A DNA stretch of 64,000 nucleotides from Adiantum capillus-veneris (Eukaryota; Streptophyta; Polypodiopsida; Polypodiales; Pteridaceae), in contig CM043960.1 of NCBI GenBank assembly GCA_014529385.2, positions 79,271,832 through 79,335,831 on the forward strand. The letters are read 5' to 3'. A program made the translations under genes and the position numbers. Positions 1 to 9,534 of the stretch are shown here, in pieces. A model generated the notes under the pieces. That model did not search any database, was not told the origin of the DNA, and saw only the letters and a list, made by a program, of their open reading frames with translations. The stretch's first letter is position 1. The number at the start of each line of letters is the position of its first letter.

Positions 1-1
1 T

Positions 2-174
2 ATGTCAGGAAGATTGGCCAGATGGATACTGCTCTTGCAAGAATTTGAATATGTGTTATACATACTCCTGGGAGACTTCATGTCTTGGCTGACTATCTCA
101 GTAAATTAGAAACAGGTGAGGTTGATTCTTCAGGAGTACTTGATCAATTACCTGATGCAGCGTTGTTTTTAGTT
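2..174 (+). pseudogene. Gypsy RNase H C-terminus (fragment)
   Basis: Tail of the reverse-transcriptase-linked RNase H of a Ty3/gypsy element whose upstream part lies outside the window. Frame 2 reads GRLARWILLLQEFEYVLY, the usual RNase H ending in which the partner strand is tested. A +1 shift near position 60 then gives HTPGRLHVLADYLSKLETGE, matching the family pattern 'GxxHVxADxLSR'. The frame ends at a TAG at about 172, directly before the integrase section. The frameshift shows it is not functional. It belongs to the same element as the integrase that follows. Confidence 0.7.
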
Positions 175-177
175 TAG

Positions 178-1631
178 GTGACTAACCAATCAAGGGATTG
201 GTATGATAACATGTTTCAGTTTTTTACAGAAGGCGTGTTACCTGAAACAATGACCAAAGATCACAGGAAGAGAATGGCATTGAGGAGTAAACCATTTACA
301 GTTATTGCAGGACTCTTATATAAGAGAGGAATTCATCAGGTGATAAGGAGATGTGTCCCTCAGTTTGAGCAGAAAGCAATACTAGCAGAGGCTCATGCAA
401 GTAATGCAGGAGAACATTTTTCAGGAGCAGTAACTGCAAGAAAAATATTCCAAATAGGACTTTGGTGGCCAACAGTAATTAAAGATTCTCAGGATTTTAG
501 TAAGAACTATTTGTTGTGCCAAAGAGATGGCAAGCCACTGAATGTGGATAGAAATGCCATTGCAACCTATTTTGCCTTTGAAACCATTCCAAAAGTGGGG
601 ATTGGGTTTTGTTGGTCCAATCAAACCACGTGCAAGGTTGCAATTAACTATTGTACAAAGTGGGTAGAAGCAGTGGCTTTAAGAGATAATAAAGCAAAAA
701 GTGTAGCCAAATTTTTATACAAAAACATTATGACCAAGTATGGTTGTCCCATTGATCTAGTTTCTGATCAGGGTAGACATTTTATCAACAAGTTTATCAA
801 TAAAGTGACTGAATTGCATATGATATTGCATAAGAATCAACAGTGTACTATCCCCAAGCCAATGGATAAGCAGAAAGTACCAACTAAGATTTTGGTCAGG
901 ATTATCAAGAAGCTGGTCAATCAAAATAGGACAGACTGGGATGAGAAATTGGACTCAGCACTATGGGCTTTCAGGACAACATATAAAGTGAGTACTAGCA
1001 TGACACCATTTAAGCTGGTGTATGGGTTAGAAGCAATGGTGCCCATGGAATTTATAGTGCCAAGCCTCAAGGTTGTACTTCAAGAAAAATTATCCCCTGA
1101 AGAGTCAGTCAGTAGCAGGAAGGAGGCTTTACTGAGGTTGGAAGAGGACAGAATACATAGCCAGTATATTGCAAAGATTATTCAACAAAGAAGACAAGCT
1201 TGGATTAGCACAAATATCAAGTTCAAAATTTTTTCTCCAGGTGTTGGGTGTTGGTCTATAACAGCAAATTGGGATTGAGGCCAGGTAAACTCAAACTCAG
1301 GTATGTGGGGCCATTTCAAATAGTCATGCCAGTGGGACCACATACTTTCATAATGTCTAATCAAGAAGGTAAAATAATTGAGAAGCCAATTAATGGATTC
1401 CGACTCAAACCATTTTTTGGACAAATCCTCGAGAATCAAGGGGGACATCCTATCAATGATAAATTTGGGATAGTGATTGCATGCGAAGGCGTAACGCGTA
1501 ATCACCACCTTGTGTACAACAAGCCTTTGCGTTTTATGAAGGGGGTGAACATGTTGATACTCCATAATTCGTCTATGATTGCTGGTCCGGATACAAGAGA
1601 AGAGGACAAAGTTACACCTACACTAATGTGA
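178..1631 (+). pseudogene. Gypsy integrase, decayed
   Basis: Integrase of the gypsy element that enters from the left edge. The first frame (178-1278) holds the N-terminal zinc-binding region (LAEAHASNAGEHF ... LCQRDGK) and the catalytic core (KVAINYCTKWVEA, LVSDQGRHF, LDSALWAFRTTYK). A second frame (1248-1631) continues with the C-terminal domain (LRYVGPFQIVMPVGPH, KPINGFRLKPFF). Known integrases need an HHCC finger and D,D,E. Here the first Cys of the CxxC pair is lost, the first catalytic Asp is replaced (GIGFCW where GIDF is expected) and the Glu segment is scrambled. Only the middle Asp (SDQG) is recognisable. With the frameshift near 1250 this is a dead copy. The ending TPFKLVYGLEAMVPMEF resembles the gypsy element at 31.8-36 kb. 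Confidence 0.75.
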
Positions 1632-1715
1632 TCTGCAAGGAAGACTCGCTATCAAGGTCCAATGGTGCCAGACCTGAGTGCCAATGATTAGCAGGAAACG
1701 GTTACTCCTACCCGC

Positions 1716-1923
1716 ATGGTACAACCTGTAAGGGAGGAACTATTTTTTTATTACACTTTTCTCGACTTACGGTATGATTTAGAGCAACACGAACCAAATA
1801 CTGCATGGCTTAATAGTATTGGCTTGCTTGATTTTTCAAGATTGCCTTGGGCAAGTTGGAGAGATCACCAGATGGCCTTAGTCTACCTGAAGCACCTGCA
1901 GATAAATGATGGACAGGTGTTCA
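1716..1923 (+). pseudogene. Extra ORF 3' of gypsy pol, 5' part (split by copia insertion)
   Basis: Open frame starting MVQPVREELFFYYTFLDL and reading up to the left edge of the inserted copia element. If the insertion and one copy of its GTTCA target duplication are ignored, the same frame continues at 7443 (KQEYLTEESGAKVFDL). So the insertion split a continuous coding region. It lies directly downstream of gypsy integrase on the same strand, where some plant elements carry an additional ORF. I do not recognise the family; a loose likeness to plant-transposon accessory proteins is only an impression. Confidence 0.5.
1919..1923. repeat. Target-site duplication, left copy (GTTCA)
   Basis: GTTCA directly precedes the left LTR (TGTTAGGAAA...). 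The same five bases follow the right LTR at 7438-7442. Five base pairs is the usual duplication for Ty1/copia integrases. Confidence 0.9.
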
Positions 1924-2675
1924 TGTTAGGAAATAAGACGTAGCTAAATAGATAATTGAGTAGATTACTTAATGGAGAGAGACATATTTATATACACGAG
2001 ATTATAGAGTAGAGAGAGAGAGAGAGTACACACGATATACGTGGTTCACCCAATGTGGGCTACGTCCACGGGAAAGCAACCACTCAATGGCTTTAGTACT
2101 TCAAAACAAGAAGTAGTTTACAAAGGGATTATACCCTTAATGGAGCTCCCACCTTGCTTCACTCTCACCACCTCACACTCACCTTGTTGCATCAACTTCA
2201 CACTCTGAAATGTGTGTAGAAATGGCCTCCTTTTATAGGCCAAAAGGGCTGCCCTCTCTTATGAGAGACAGCCATGTGTAGCTGCCCTTGTGCGAATAAG
2301 TCCAAATCGGACCCTCCAATCTGCACATGTGTGGCCGCCCTTGAGAAGACAAGTCCACTTTTGAATTCGGCCACCGGCCACCGGCCATTGACTTCCGACC
2401 ACCGGCCAACCGACCGGTTGTTTTCCGACCACTTTTCGGCCGCCGTCCGGCCATAATATTCCGGCGAAAAAGAATATTCCGGTGAAAAAAAAAGTCTCGG
2501 GGGCCTCCGCCCCCGAGGCCTTTAAAGTTGCCCCTGATTCTTGTCCGTGAAAATTTTGGTTTCCGGTGAGTGATTTTCCTTCACGCACGATGGCTTCTCC
2601 TCATAATGGGGGCCTTACAAATGTGCGCTTTTACCACAAAAAATTACAAGGGTAAATCAGGCTCCATACTTAACA
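1924..2675 (-). repeat. 3' LTR of the Tnt1-like element
   Basis: 752 bp bounded by TGTTAG...TTAACA. It matches 6688-7437 almost base for base, including the short GA run at 2014-2027 and the GC-rich CCGGCCACCGG tract near 2380-2410. In element orientation it is the downstream LTR, adjoining the purine-rich tract at 2676-2690. Confidence 0.93.
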
Positions 2676-2690
2676 ATCTCCCAGTTGGAG
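2676..2690 (-). promoter_or_regulatory. Polypurine tract (plus-strand primer)
   Basis: On the minus strand CAACTGGGAGAT directly precedes the 3' LTR, which begins TGTTAAG. GGGAGA followed by TGTT is the typical copia junction. It is short and not purely purine, as in other plant copia elements. Confidence 0.65.
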
Positions 2691-2735
2691 ACTAATCTCC
2701 AAACCAAACCTGTGACTGCTTTTCATTCTGGCTTC

Positions 2736-5700
2736 TTATCCTTGAATGCCGATTGAAGATGAGCAAAAGCTCAACTTCTCCTTGTTGACCACCTTTGTAA
2801 ACATGTCTGCAGGATTTTCACTTGTATGCACCTTTCCTAGTAGTTGTCCCTCTTCCAAAAGAGTGCGTATGAAGTGATATCTCACCTCAATGTGCTTTGT
2901 CCTTGAATGAAAGCCTGAGTTCTTCGCAAGATGGATAGCGCTTTGGCTATCACTGTACAAGACACAATTGTCTTGTTTGAATCCAAGCTCTTCTAAGAAT
3001 CTGTGAAGCCACAGAATTTCTTTGCTTGCCTCCGTCATTGCTACATACTCTGCTTCCGTGGTAGAAAGTGAAACCACTTTCTGCAGCTTTGAAGCCCAGC
3101 TTACTGCTGTGCCTTTAACCGTGAACACATAGCCAGTAGTGCTCCTTCGAGTATCTTTGTCACCTGCCATATCTGCATCAGCATACCCTTCTAGAAAAAT
3201 ATCAGTTCCTCCAAAATACAAAGCATTTGTTGTTGTCCCTTTTAGATACCTAAGTATCCACTTCACAGCTTGCCAATGCTCTTTACCTGGGTTGTCCATG
3301 AACCTACTCACAACTCCCACTGCATGTGCAATGTCTGGCCTTGTCCAGACCATAGCATACATTAGAGAACCTACCGCTGCAGCATATGGAACTTTAGACA
3401 TATAGGCTATCTCCTCTTGTGTCTTTGGACACATATCCTTCGTTAGTTTAAAATGACCAGCCAAAGGTGTAGAAACTGGTTTTGCATTTTGCATTGCAAA
3501 CCTTTCTAGTACCTTCTTGATGTAATCTTCTTGAGATATCTTTATTGTCTTCTTCGTCCTGTCCCTTGATATTTTCATACCAAGTATCCTCTTTGCAGCA
3601 CCTAAATCTTTCATTGAAAAAGATTTGGACAGCTCCTCTTTTAGGTCTTTGATGTCCTGCATGTTAGCACTTGCAATCAACATGTCATCAACATACAACA
3701 TTAGGATGATGAATTTCCCATCTCCCAAATTCTCCGTGTAGACGCAGTGATCCGAGTTGCATCTTGTGAATCCATGATCCAACATCCATCGATCAAACTT
3801 CAAGTACCATTGTCTTGATGCTTGCCTTAAACCATACAAGCTCTTCTTTAATCTGCAAACCATTTTCTCCTTACCTTTTACTTCATACCCCTTTGGTTGA
3901 AGCATGTAGATTTCCTCCTCTAAGTCACCGTGAGGGAATGCCGTATTTACATCCATTTGCTCGAGATTTAGATCATGAGCAGCCACAAGGCTTAAGACAA
4001 GCCTAATTGAGTTCATTTTTACAACAGGAGAAAATATTTCATTGAAGTCAATACCTTTCTTTTGAGAAAAACCTTTTACCACAAGCCTAGACTTGTACCT
4101 TTTCTTCCCACCTTCTTCTTCCTTTAGCTTGTACACCCATTTGTTTTGAAGTGCCCGCTTACCTTTAGGCAACTCAACCAACTCCCATGTTTGGTTACGA
4201 TGTAGTGAGTCCATCTCCACTTGCATGCTCTTCGTCCATTCTTCTTTGGATTCATGTTGCATAGCTTCTTCATATGATTCCGGCTCTCCAGAATCTGAGA
4301 TCAAGAGATGGTTGAAGGAAGGAACAAACCTTTCTGGAGGTCTACTTGCTCTTGTAGATCTTCGGGGAATAGGTTGAGGCTCCTCATTTGGTTGACGTTG
4401 TTGCACATTGTCACCGTTTGCAGTCCTTGAGTCTTCACCGTCCTCAAGCTCCATGTACTCATCACCTGTTTCTTTTGTTTGTTTTCTTTCCAAGTAATCT
4501 TTGTACATATTTTGTTCGTTAAAAATTACATCCCTACTCCTTAAGATTTTACCATCTTCAGGATTCCATAGGCGATACCCAAAGTCTCCTTCTCCATAGC
4601 CAATGAAGAAAAACTTTTTGGACTTTGCATCTAACTTTGATCTTAGGCTTCTATCTATGTGCATGAAAGCCTCACACCCAAACACTTTGAGAAATGCATA
4701 ATTCACCGGTTTACCTGTCCATGCCTCTTCTGGAACTCCCCCATCCAATGCCGTTGAGGGTGAACGATTGATTAAGTACACAGACGTACTTACAGCTTCC
4801 GCCCAAAGCTCAAGCGGTAGGCCTGCATGTAGCCGCATGCTTCGTGCTCGTTCCATGATTGTCCTGTTCATCCTTTCCGAAATCCCATTTTGTTGAGGTG
4901 TCCTTGGGGTTGTCCTTTGCCTCCGAATGCCATTGCTAGCACAAAAGCTTTCAAAAGCTTGGCTGCAATATTCGCCTCCATTGTCGGATCTGAGGCATTT
5001 AACCTTGGTACCTGTTTCATTCTCCACAAAGGCTTTCCACCTTTGAAATATGGAAAATACATCGGATTTATTCTTCATGACATAAACCCATGTTTTTCTA
5101 GTCGCATCGTCTATGAATGTTACATAGTACAATGAGCCACCAAGTGATGGTGTACTTGCAGGACCCCAAACATCAAAATGAACCAACTCAAGTTTTTTAT
5201 TTTTTCTTTCATTTCCTGATTTTTGAAATTTTACCCTCTTTTGTTTACCATAAACACAATCTTCACAGAACTCTAAGTCCACTTCTTTCAAACCTGGTAG
5301 AAGCTTCTTTGTTTGAAGGATTTGCATTCCTTTGGAACTCATATGCCCAAGTCGGTAGTGCCACACCGCACTGTCAACTTCTGTAGTTGCTGCACAAGCT
5401 AAAGGTTGCGTGCTAACAGTACACAAGTAAAGTGTACCGACTTTTTCACCCTTGGCAACCACCAAAGATCCCTTTGAGATCTTCCACCGTTTGTTTCCGA
5501 ATGCAATGGTGTGACCTTCATCGTCCAATTGTCCTGTAGAGATCAAATTTTTGCGAAGAGAAGGAACATGTCTAACATCTTTAAGCTTCCATTCATTTCC
5601 GTTAGCAGTTTTGACAGAAACTGTACCTTTGCCGACAATCTCACAAGCTTCATCATCTCCCGAGTATACATACCCAAAATTACCTTTGGTGTAGTCTTGG

Positions 5701-6623
5701 AAATGTTGCTTGTGTGATGTCGCATGGAATGAAGCCCCGGAATCTACTATCCAGGAATTAGACACATTGTCTAATGAGAGAATTAGAGCATCTTGCTCTA
5801 CTTTACCTGCCACATTGGCCTCCGATGTTGACTTGTTGTCTTGAGACTCTGTCTCCTTCTTCTTCTTGGACCAGCAATCCTTCTTGACGTGGCCCTTCTT
5901 GCCGCAGTTCCAACATTCAAGAACTGACTTTGTGCGTGACTTGCTCCGCCTTGAGCGATCACGACCCTTTTGGTTTTTGAACCTCTCCTTAAGCCTTCCT
6001 CTTGTTTCCACTGATAGTGCAGCACTTGATGATTCTCCTGTGCTTCTCCTTCGCATTTCCTCGCTTAGGAGAACACCCACAACATCATCAAACTTAGGAG
6101 TATTTGTGCCAGAGATAGAATTACTTACAGCCATCACAAGGCTGTCCCAACTATCCGGTAGAGATGATAGTATAAGGAGAGCTCGCACTTCGTCATCGAA
6201 ATTGATTTTCACTGATCGAAGTTGACTTATGTTTGTGTTAAAGTCATTTAGGTGTTCTGCAACTGAACCATTCTCTGCCATCTTTAGATTGAACAAGCGC
6301 TTCATAAGAAATACCTTATTGGATGCCGATGGTTTCTCGTAGAAGTCGTCAAGTGACTTCCTCAAGTCCTCCGTGGTCTTCATCTCCGAAACATTGAAGG
6401 CCACCGTTGACGCCAAGCTTAACCGGATTGTTCCCAGTGCCTTTCGATCAAGGACAATCCATGCTTCATCTGCCATTGTTGCGGGCTTCTTCGCAAGACC
6501 GCCTAGTGGCAAATAGAGGTCCTTCTGGTAGAGATAGTCTTCAATCTGCATCTTCCAATGTTGGTAGTTTTTGCTATTGAACTTCTCAATCTTGAGCTTC
6601 CCTTCCTCCGCCATAACTCCCAC
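2736..6623 (-). CDS. Tnt1-like copia Gag-Pol polyprotein, open reading frame
   Basis: One uninterrupted 1295-residue frame. In order: gag (about 10-235); zinc knuckle CWNCGKKGHVKKDC near 237-250; aspartic protease VDSGASFHAT near 293; integrase finger (HYRLGHMSS ... CEDCVYGKQ, about 422-460); integrase core with D (HFDVWGP, ~483), D (RSDNGGEY, ~546) and E (ISERMNRT, ~582); RT from about 820 with YVDDML near 976; RNase H with STTEAEYVAM near 1191 and SDSQSAIHLA near 1226. All catalytic residues I looked for are present. The length is close to Tnt1. Oddities: TAFPHGDLEEEI where TAFLHGDLEEEI is usual, and QASRQW where QAPRQW is usual; either might weaken RT. The frame opens MGVMAEEGK; the start could be Met1 or Met4. 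It lies about 50 bp downstream of the primer-binding site. Confidence 0.93.
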   Translation of the reverse strand: MGVMAEEGKLKIEKFNSKNYQHWKMQIEDYLYQKDLYLPLGGLAKKPATMADEAWIVLDRKALGTIRLSLASTVAFNVSEMKTTEDLRKSLDDFYEKPSASNKVFLMKRLFNLKMAENGSVAEHLNDFNTNISQLRSVKINFDDEVRALLILSSLPDSWDSLVMAVSNSISGTNTPKFDDVVGVLLSEEMRRRSTGESSSAALSVETRGRLKERFKNQKGRDRSRRSKSRTKSVLECWNCGKKGHVKKDCWSKKKKETESQDNKSTSEANVAGKVEQDALILSLDNVSNSWIVDSGASFHATSHKQHFQDYTKGNFGYVYSGDDEACEIVGKGTVSVKTANGNEWKLKDVRHVPSLRKNLISTGQLDDEGHTIAFGNKRWKISKGSLVVAKGEKVGTLYLCTVSTQPLACAATTEVDSAVWHYRLGHMSSKGMQILQTKKLLPGLKEVDLEFCEDCVYGKQKRVKFQKSGNERKNKKLELVHFDVWGPASTPSLGGSLYYVTFIDDATRKTWVYVMKNKSDVFSIFQRWKAFVENETGTKVKCLRSDNGGEYCSQAFESFCASNGIRRQRTTPRTPQQNGISERMNRTIMERARSMRLHAGLPLELWAEAVSTSVYLINRSPSTALDGGVPEEAWTGKPVNYAFLKVFGCEAFMHIDRSLRSKLDAKSKKFFFIGYGEGDFGYRLWNPEDGKILRSRDVIFNEQNMYKDYLERKQTKETGDEYMELEDGEDSRTANGDNVQQRQPNEEPQPIPRRSTRASRPPERFVPSFNHLLISDSGEPESYEEAMQHESKEEWTKSMQVEMDSLHRNQTWELVELPKGKRALQNKWVYKLKEEEGGKKRYKSRLVVKGFSQKKGIDFNEIFSPVVKMNSIRLVLSLVAAHDLNLEQMDVNTAFPHGDLEEEIYMLQPKGYEVKGKEKMVCRLKKSLYGLRQASRQWYLKFDRWMLDHGFTRCNSDHCVYTENLGDGKFIILMLYVDDMLIASANMQDIKDLKEELSKSFSMKDLGAAKRILGMKISRDRTKKTIKISQEDYIKKVLERFAMQNAKPVSTPLAGHFKLTKDMCPKTQEEIAYMSKVPYAAAVGSLMYAMVWTRPDIAHAVGVVSRFMDNPGKEHWQAVKWILRYLKGTTTNALYFGGTDIFLEGYADADMAGDKDTRRSTTGYVFTVKGTAVSWASKLQKVVSLSTTEAEYVAMTEASKEILWLHRFLEELGFKQDNCVLYSDSQSAIHLAKNSGFHSRTKHIEVRYHFIRTLLEEGQLLGKVHTSENPADMFTKVVNKEKLSFCSSSIGIQG

Positions 6624-6673
6624 TCAATTCAAGGAATCCTTTCCTTGAGATAATTTAGCTACGAGCAAACCTT

Positions 6674-6685
6674 GCTCTGATACCA
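6674..6685 (-). promoter_or_regulatory. Primer-binding site, initiator Met tRNA
   Basis: On the minus strand TGGTATCAGAGC, the exact 12-base complement of the plant initiator-Met tRNA 3' end used by many copia elements. It lies two bases inside the 5' LTR edge (6688), the normal spacing. It primes minus-strand DNA synthesis. Confidence 0.93.
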
Positions 6686-6687
6686 GT

Positions 6688-7437
6688 TGTTAGGAAATAA
6701 GACGTAGCTAAATAGATAATTGAGTAGATTACTTAATGGAGAGAGACAGATTTATATACACGAGATTATAGAGTAGAGAGAGAGAGAGAGTACACACGAT
6801 ATACGTGGTTCACCCAATGTGGGCTACGTCCACGGGAAAGCAGCCACTCAATGGCTTTAGTACTTCAAAACAAGAAGTAGTTTACAAAGGGATTATATCC
6901 TTAATGGAGCTCCCGCCTTGCTTCACTCTCACCACCTCACACTCACCTTGTTGGATCAACTTCACACTCTGAAATGTGTGTAGAAATGGCCTCCTTTTAT
7001 AGGCCAAAAGGGCTGCCCTCTCTTATGAGAGACAGCCATCTGTAGCCGCCCTTGTGCGAATAAGTCCAAATCGGACCCTCCAATCCGCCCATGTGTGGCC
7101 GCCCTTGAGAAGACAAGTCCGCTTTTGAATTCGGCCACCAGCCACCGGCCATTGACTTCCAACCACCGGCCAACCGACCGGTTGTTTTCCGACCACTTTC
7201 CGGCCGCCGTCCGGCCATAATATTCCGGCGAAAAAGAATATTCCAGTGAAAAAAAGTCTCGGGCACCTCCACCCCCGAGGCCTTTAAAGTTGCCCCTGAT
7301 TCTTGTCCGTGAAAATTTTGGTTTCCGGTGAGTGATTTTCCTTCACGCACGATGGCTTCTCCTCATAATGGGGGCCTTACAAATGTGCGCTTTTACCACA
7401 AAAAATTACAAGGGTAAATCAGGCTCCATACTTAACA
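6688..7437 (-). repeat. 5' LTR of the Tnt1-like element
   Basis: 750 bp, TGTTAG...TTAACA, paired with 1924-2675. In element orientation this upstream copy should carry the promoter. Differences from the other LTR are scattered single bases, plus a 2-bp shorter A run near 7250. Confidence 0.93.
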
Positions 7438-7442
7438 GTTCA
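7438..7442. repeat. Target-site duplication, right copy (GTTCA)
   Basis: GTTCA immediately after the right LTR, identical to 1919-1923. Confidence 0.9.
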
Positions 7443-8140
7443 AACAAGAGTACTTGACTGAAGAGTCAGGTGCCAAGGTGTTTGATCTTTCTACTGCAAA
7501 TGACAATGAAGTCAGAAAGGCAACTAAGAAGGATATGACCAAGGCCTTTGGTCAATCTCAGGGGGAAAGGAATTATTATCAATTGTCAGGCATGAAGAAT
7601 TTAGTCAAATTATAGCAATGGAGGTGGTTTATAGAGAGAGTCTTTTTGCTATGAAATCAAAATACATTAGTAGGAAAAACTATGGCATTTTGTTGGCACC
7701 TGAGAGTGGTAGACAAATGGGATGGGCCAATATCATATTTGATAGAATCAAGTTTGATATGTATACAAAGCAGAGAAGGAAGGACATGACTACTAAAGTT
7801 GGGCCTTATCTAGCTGCTATCTTTCAGTATGTCAATAACAAAAGTATTCTGCAGGGGAGACTCTCTCAAATTCCCGCACAGATGATTGAAGATGCAAGAT
7901 ATACAATGAGAAGGGAGAAAAGACAAAAACTGCAATTTGATCATAGGTCTTTGCAAATGACTACATATGTTCAAGATCTTTTATCTGCAGGTTATCAAAA
8001 CATGAGTCTTTGGATGAAGTGAAGGATATAATGGATAAAGAGTTTGGAGACTTGTTTACTGACACTTCAGTGCATTTGATTGACAAACTTGTTAAGTCTA
8101 CAGCTGCTAAAAGAGGTTCCAAGATCAAAAATTAAAGGAC
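7443..8140 (+). pseudogene. Extra gypsy ORF, middle part
   Basis: Continuation of the frame cut by the copia insertion. It starts KQEYLTEESGAKVFDL and ends at a stop near 7615. A frame starting MEVVYRESLFAMKSKYI (7618-8022) follows, containing GWANIIFDRIKFDMY and VGPYLAAIFQYV, then after a shift SLDEVKDIMDKEFGDLF to a stop near 8133. The fragments follow on with few breaks, so they look like one former long protein. The segment with GWxxIIFxxI then GPYLAAIF is the best clue to its family, but I do not identify it. It is on the same strand as the gypsy pol at the left edge and is probably that element's 3' accessory gene. Confidence 0.45.
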
Positions 8141-9096
8141 AAACTGGCAGGGGAGGAACCTGTAACAATGTTTGGGGATCCAATTCTGGAGAGGCCTACA
8201 ATTTCTAAGGCTCATTTTTTTACCGTGTCATTGAATGAAGTGCAAACTGCACTAAAACTGGTTAAAGAATATGTTGAGCAGCAATCTCTAGACCTTACCT
8301 TCTTGAGTAGAGAGAATGATGGTCTGAATACTGACTGAAACATATTAAAGAAGGAGCTGTAAAGGACAAAAGGGCATAGACTGGAATAGAACTTTTGGAC
8401 AAGAAGGTTCAGGAATTGACTAGGAGTCAGGAACTCATGCAACATGAGTTGGACTCTTATAAACAGGTGGTGTCATTCAGGAAAAAAACTTCATTCAAAA
8501 TTTCTCAATGGAAGGAGGAGTGGTTTCAGGTACTGCAATCACAGTTAACTAAAATGTCTATTGTCAATGCTACCTTGGAAAGTAGCAATAGGGTGTTGTT
8601 AAGGAGGGTTGCAGCTTGCAAGAAAGTTGAAGAAAAGGTTAGAGACATGTTTGATGAAGAGCTACATGTAGATGGTTGGTATGTCAGCTCAGGGGATATA
8701 GACAAAATAAAAAATGAAGTCATGGAATGTATGAAAGGGGTGTGGGAACAGATCAAGATCAAAATGTATGATGTTGTAAGTAAACCTTATCAAGCTTTTG
8801 AAGAGGAGGAGACAAAGGAGGAAATTATGATCTTGTAGAGACAGTATGCTGAGTTAAAGGAGCAGTATGCACAGTTGTAGCAACAGGTACAAATGGATGT
8901 GCAAATGGATACTGCAATAGGTGATAAAATTCAGACTATAGTTGAAGTTGAAGTTCAACTTACAGTTCAAGATGAAGTTCATGGTGCAGTTTTAGTTGGA
9001 GCTAAACACATTACATTGATGGAAGTTGGAGATGATGTGGATACACAGTCAGGAGGAATAACTCAAACTGAAGATACAGGTGTTCAGGAGCAATAA
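8141..9096 (+). pseudogene. Extra gypsy ORF, coiled-coil C-terminal part
   Basis: Three or four broken frames rich in Lys, Glu, Gln and Leu: LAGEEPVTMFGDPILERP and VQTALKLVKEYVEQQSL (8141-8336), LDKKVQELTRSQELMQHEL to the stop at 8836 (8395-8838), then QYAELKEQYAQL and an acidic tail ending GVQEQ (9096). Heptad-like spacing suggests a long coiled coil. It follows the middle part with only stops and single shifts, so I read it as the C-terminal half of the same accessory protein. Function unknown; coiled coils often serve self-assembly. Confidence 0.4.
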
Positions 9097-9534
9097 CTTT
9101 AAGCAAGACTTTATTTTGGTTTTCAAGTTTTTTTGTCAAGGGTTTTTTTGGTTCTTACAATGTTTTGCAAACATTTCCCACCAGATGTGCCCAATGTTAA
9201 ATCCTTGATACATCAGTGTTAGTCTATCTACTTTTGTTTGTAACTAAGGATGGAACCTTTGAACCTTAAGGGTGTTTTCACACCAATGGTTGATGTTTAA
9301 AGTGGGTTAGTTTTAGGCGAGCAGTTAAGTTCTTTGGGCTGCTTTGCAATTCGGCAGTTGGTCTTTCTCTTATGCAGTCGTACTGTTCTCGGTACTGTTT
9401 GTAAGCGCTTGTGTGTTGATGAACATTGAGTAATATAGTACCTTTCTCTTCTCTATTCATGGTGTTCTTCAGTTTTCTTGTATGTAGTAGTGTAGTGTAA
9501 TATGCAGCTTTATTGTGTACTTGTATTGAAATAC
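9097..9534. other. Noncoding stretch, probably 3' end of the first gypsy element
   Basis: T-rich sequence (TTTTTTGGTTC, TTTGTTTGTAAC) without usable frames, following the accessory ORF. It may hold that element's polypurine tract and 3' LTR start, but with no second LTR in the window I cannot place the edges. Confidence 0.3.

Larger units (their letters stand above)
1924..7437 (-). mobile_element. Tnt1-like Ty1/copia LTR retrotransposon, nearly complete
   Basis: A 5.5-kb element read on the minus strand: 5' LTR 6688-7437, primer-binding site, one 1295-codon polyprotein, purine-rich tract, 3' LTR 1924-2675, with 5-bp GTTCA duplications on both sides. Domain order gag-protease-integrase-RT-RNase H defines Ty1/copia, and the polyprotein resembles tobacco Tnt1 along its length, which suggests the Tork lineage. 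By eye the LTRs differ at about 17 substitutions plus one 2-bp indel over 750 bp (about 97-98% identical), so the insertion is much younger than the wrecked gypsy copies around it. It sits inside the extra ORF of an older gypsy element (nested insertion). All cis-signals are visible, so it may be autonomous, but activity is not shown. Confidence 0.95.

Noticed and set aside
421-624. Minus-strand ORF opposite gypsy integrase
   Set aside because: Shadow of the integrase frame; no domain.
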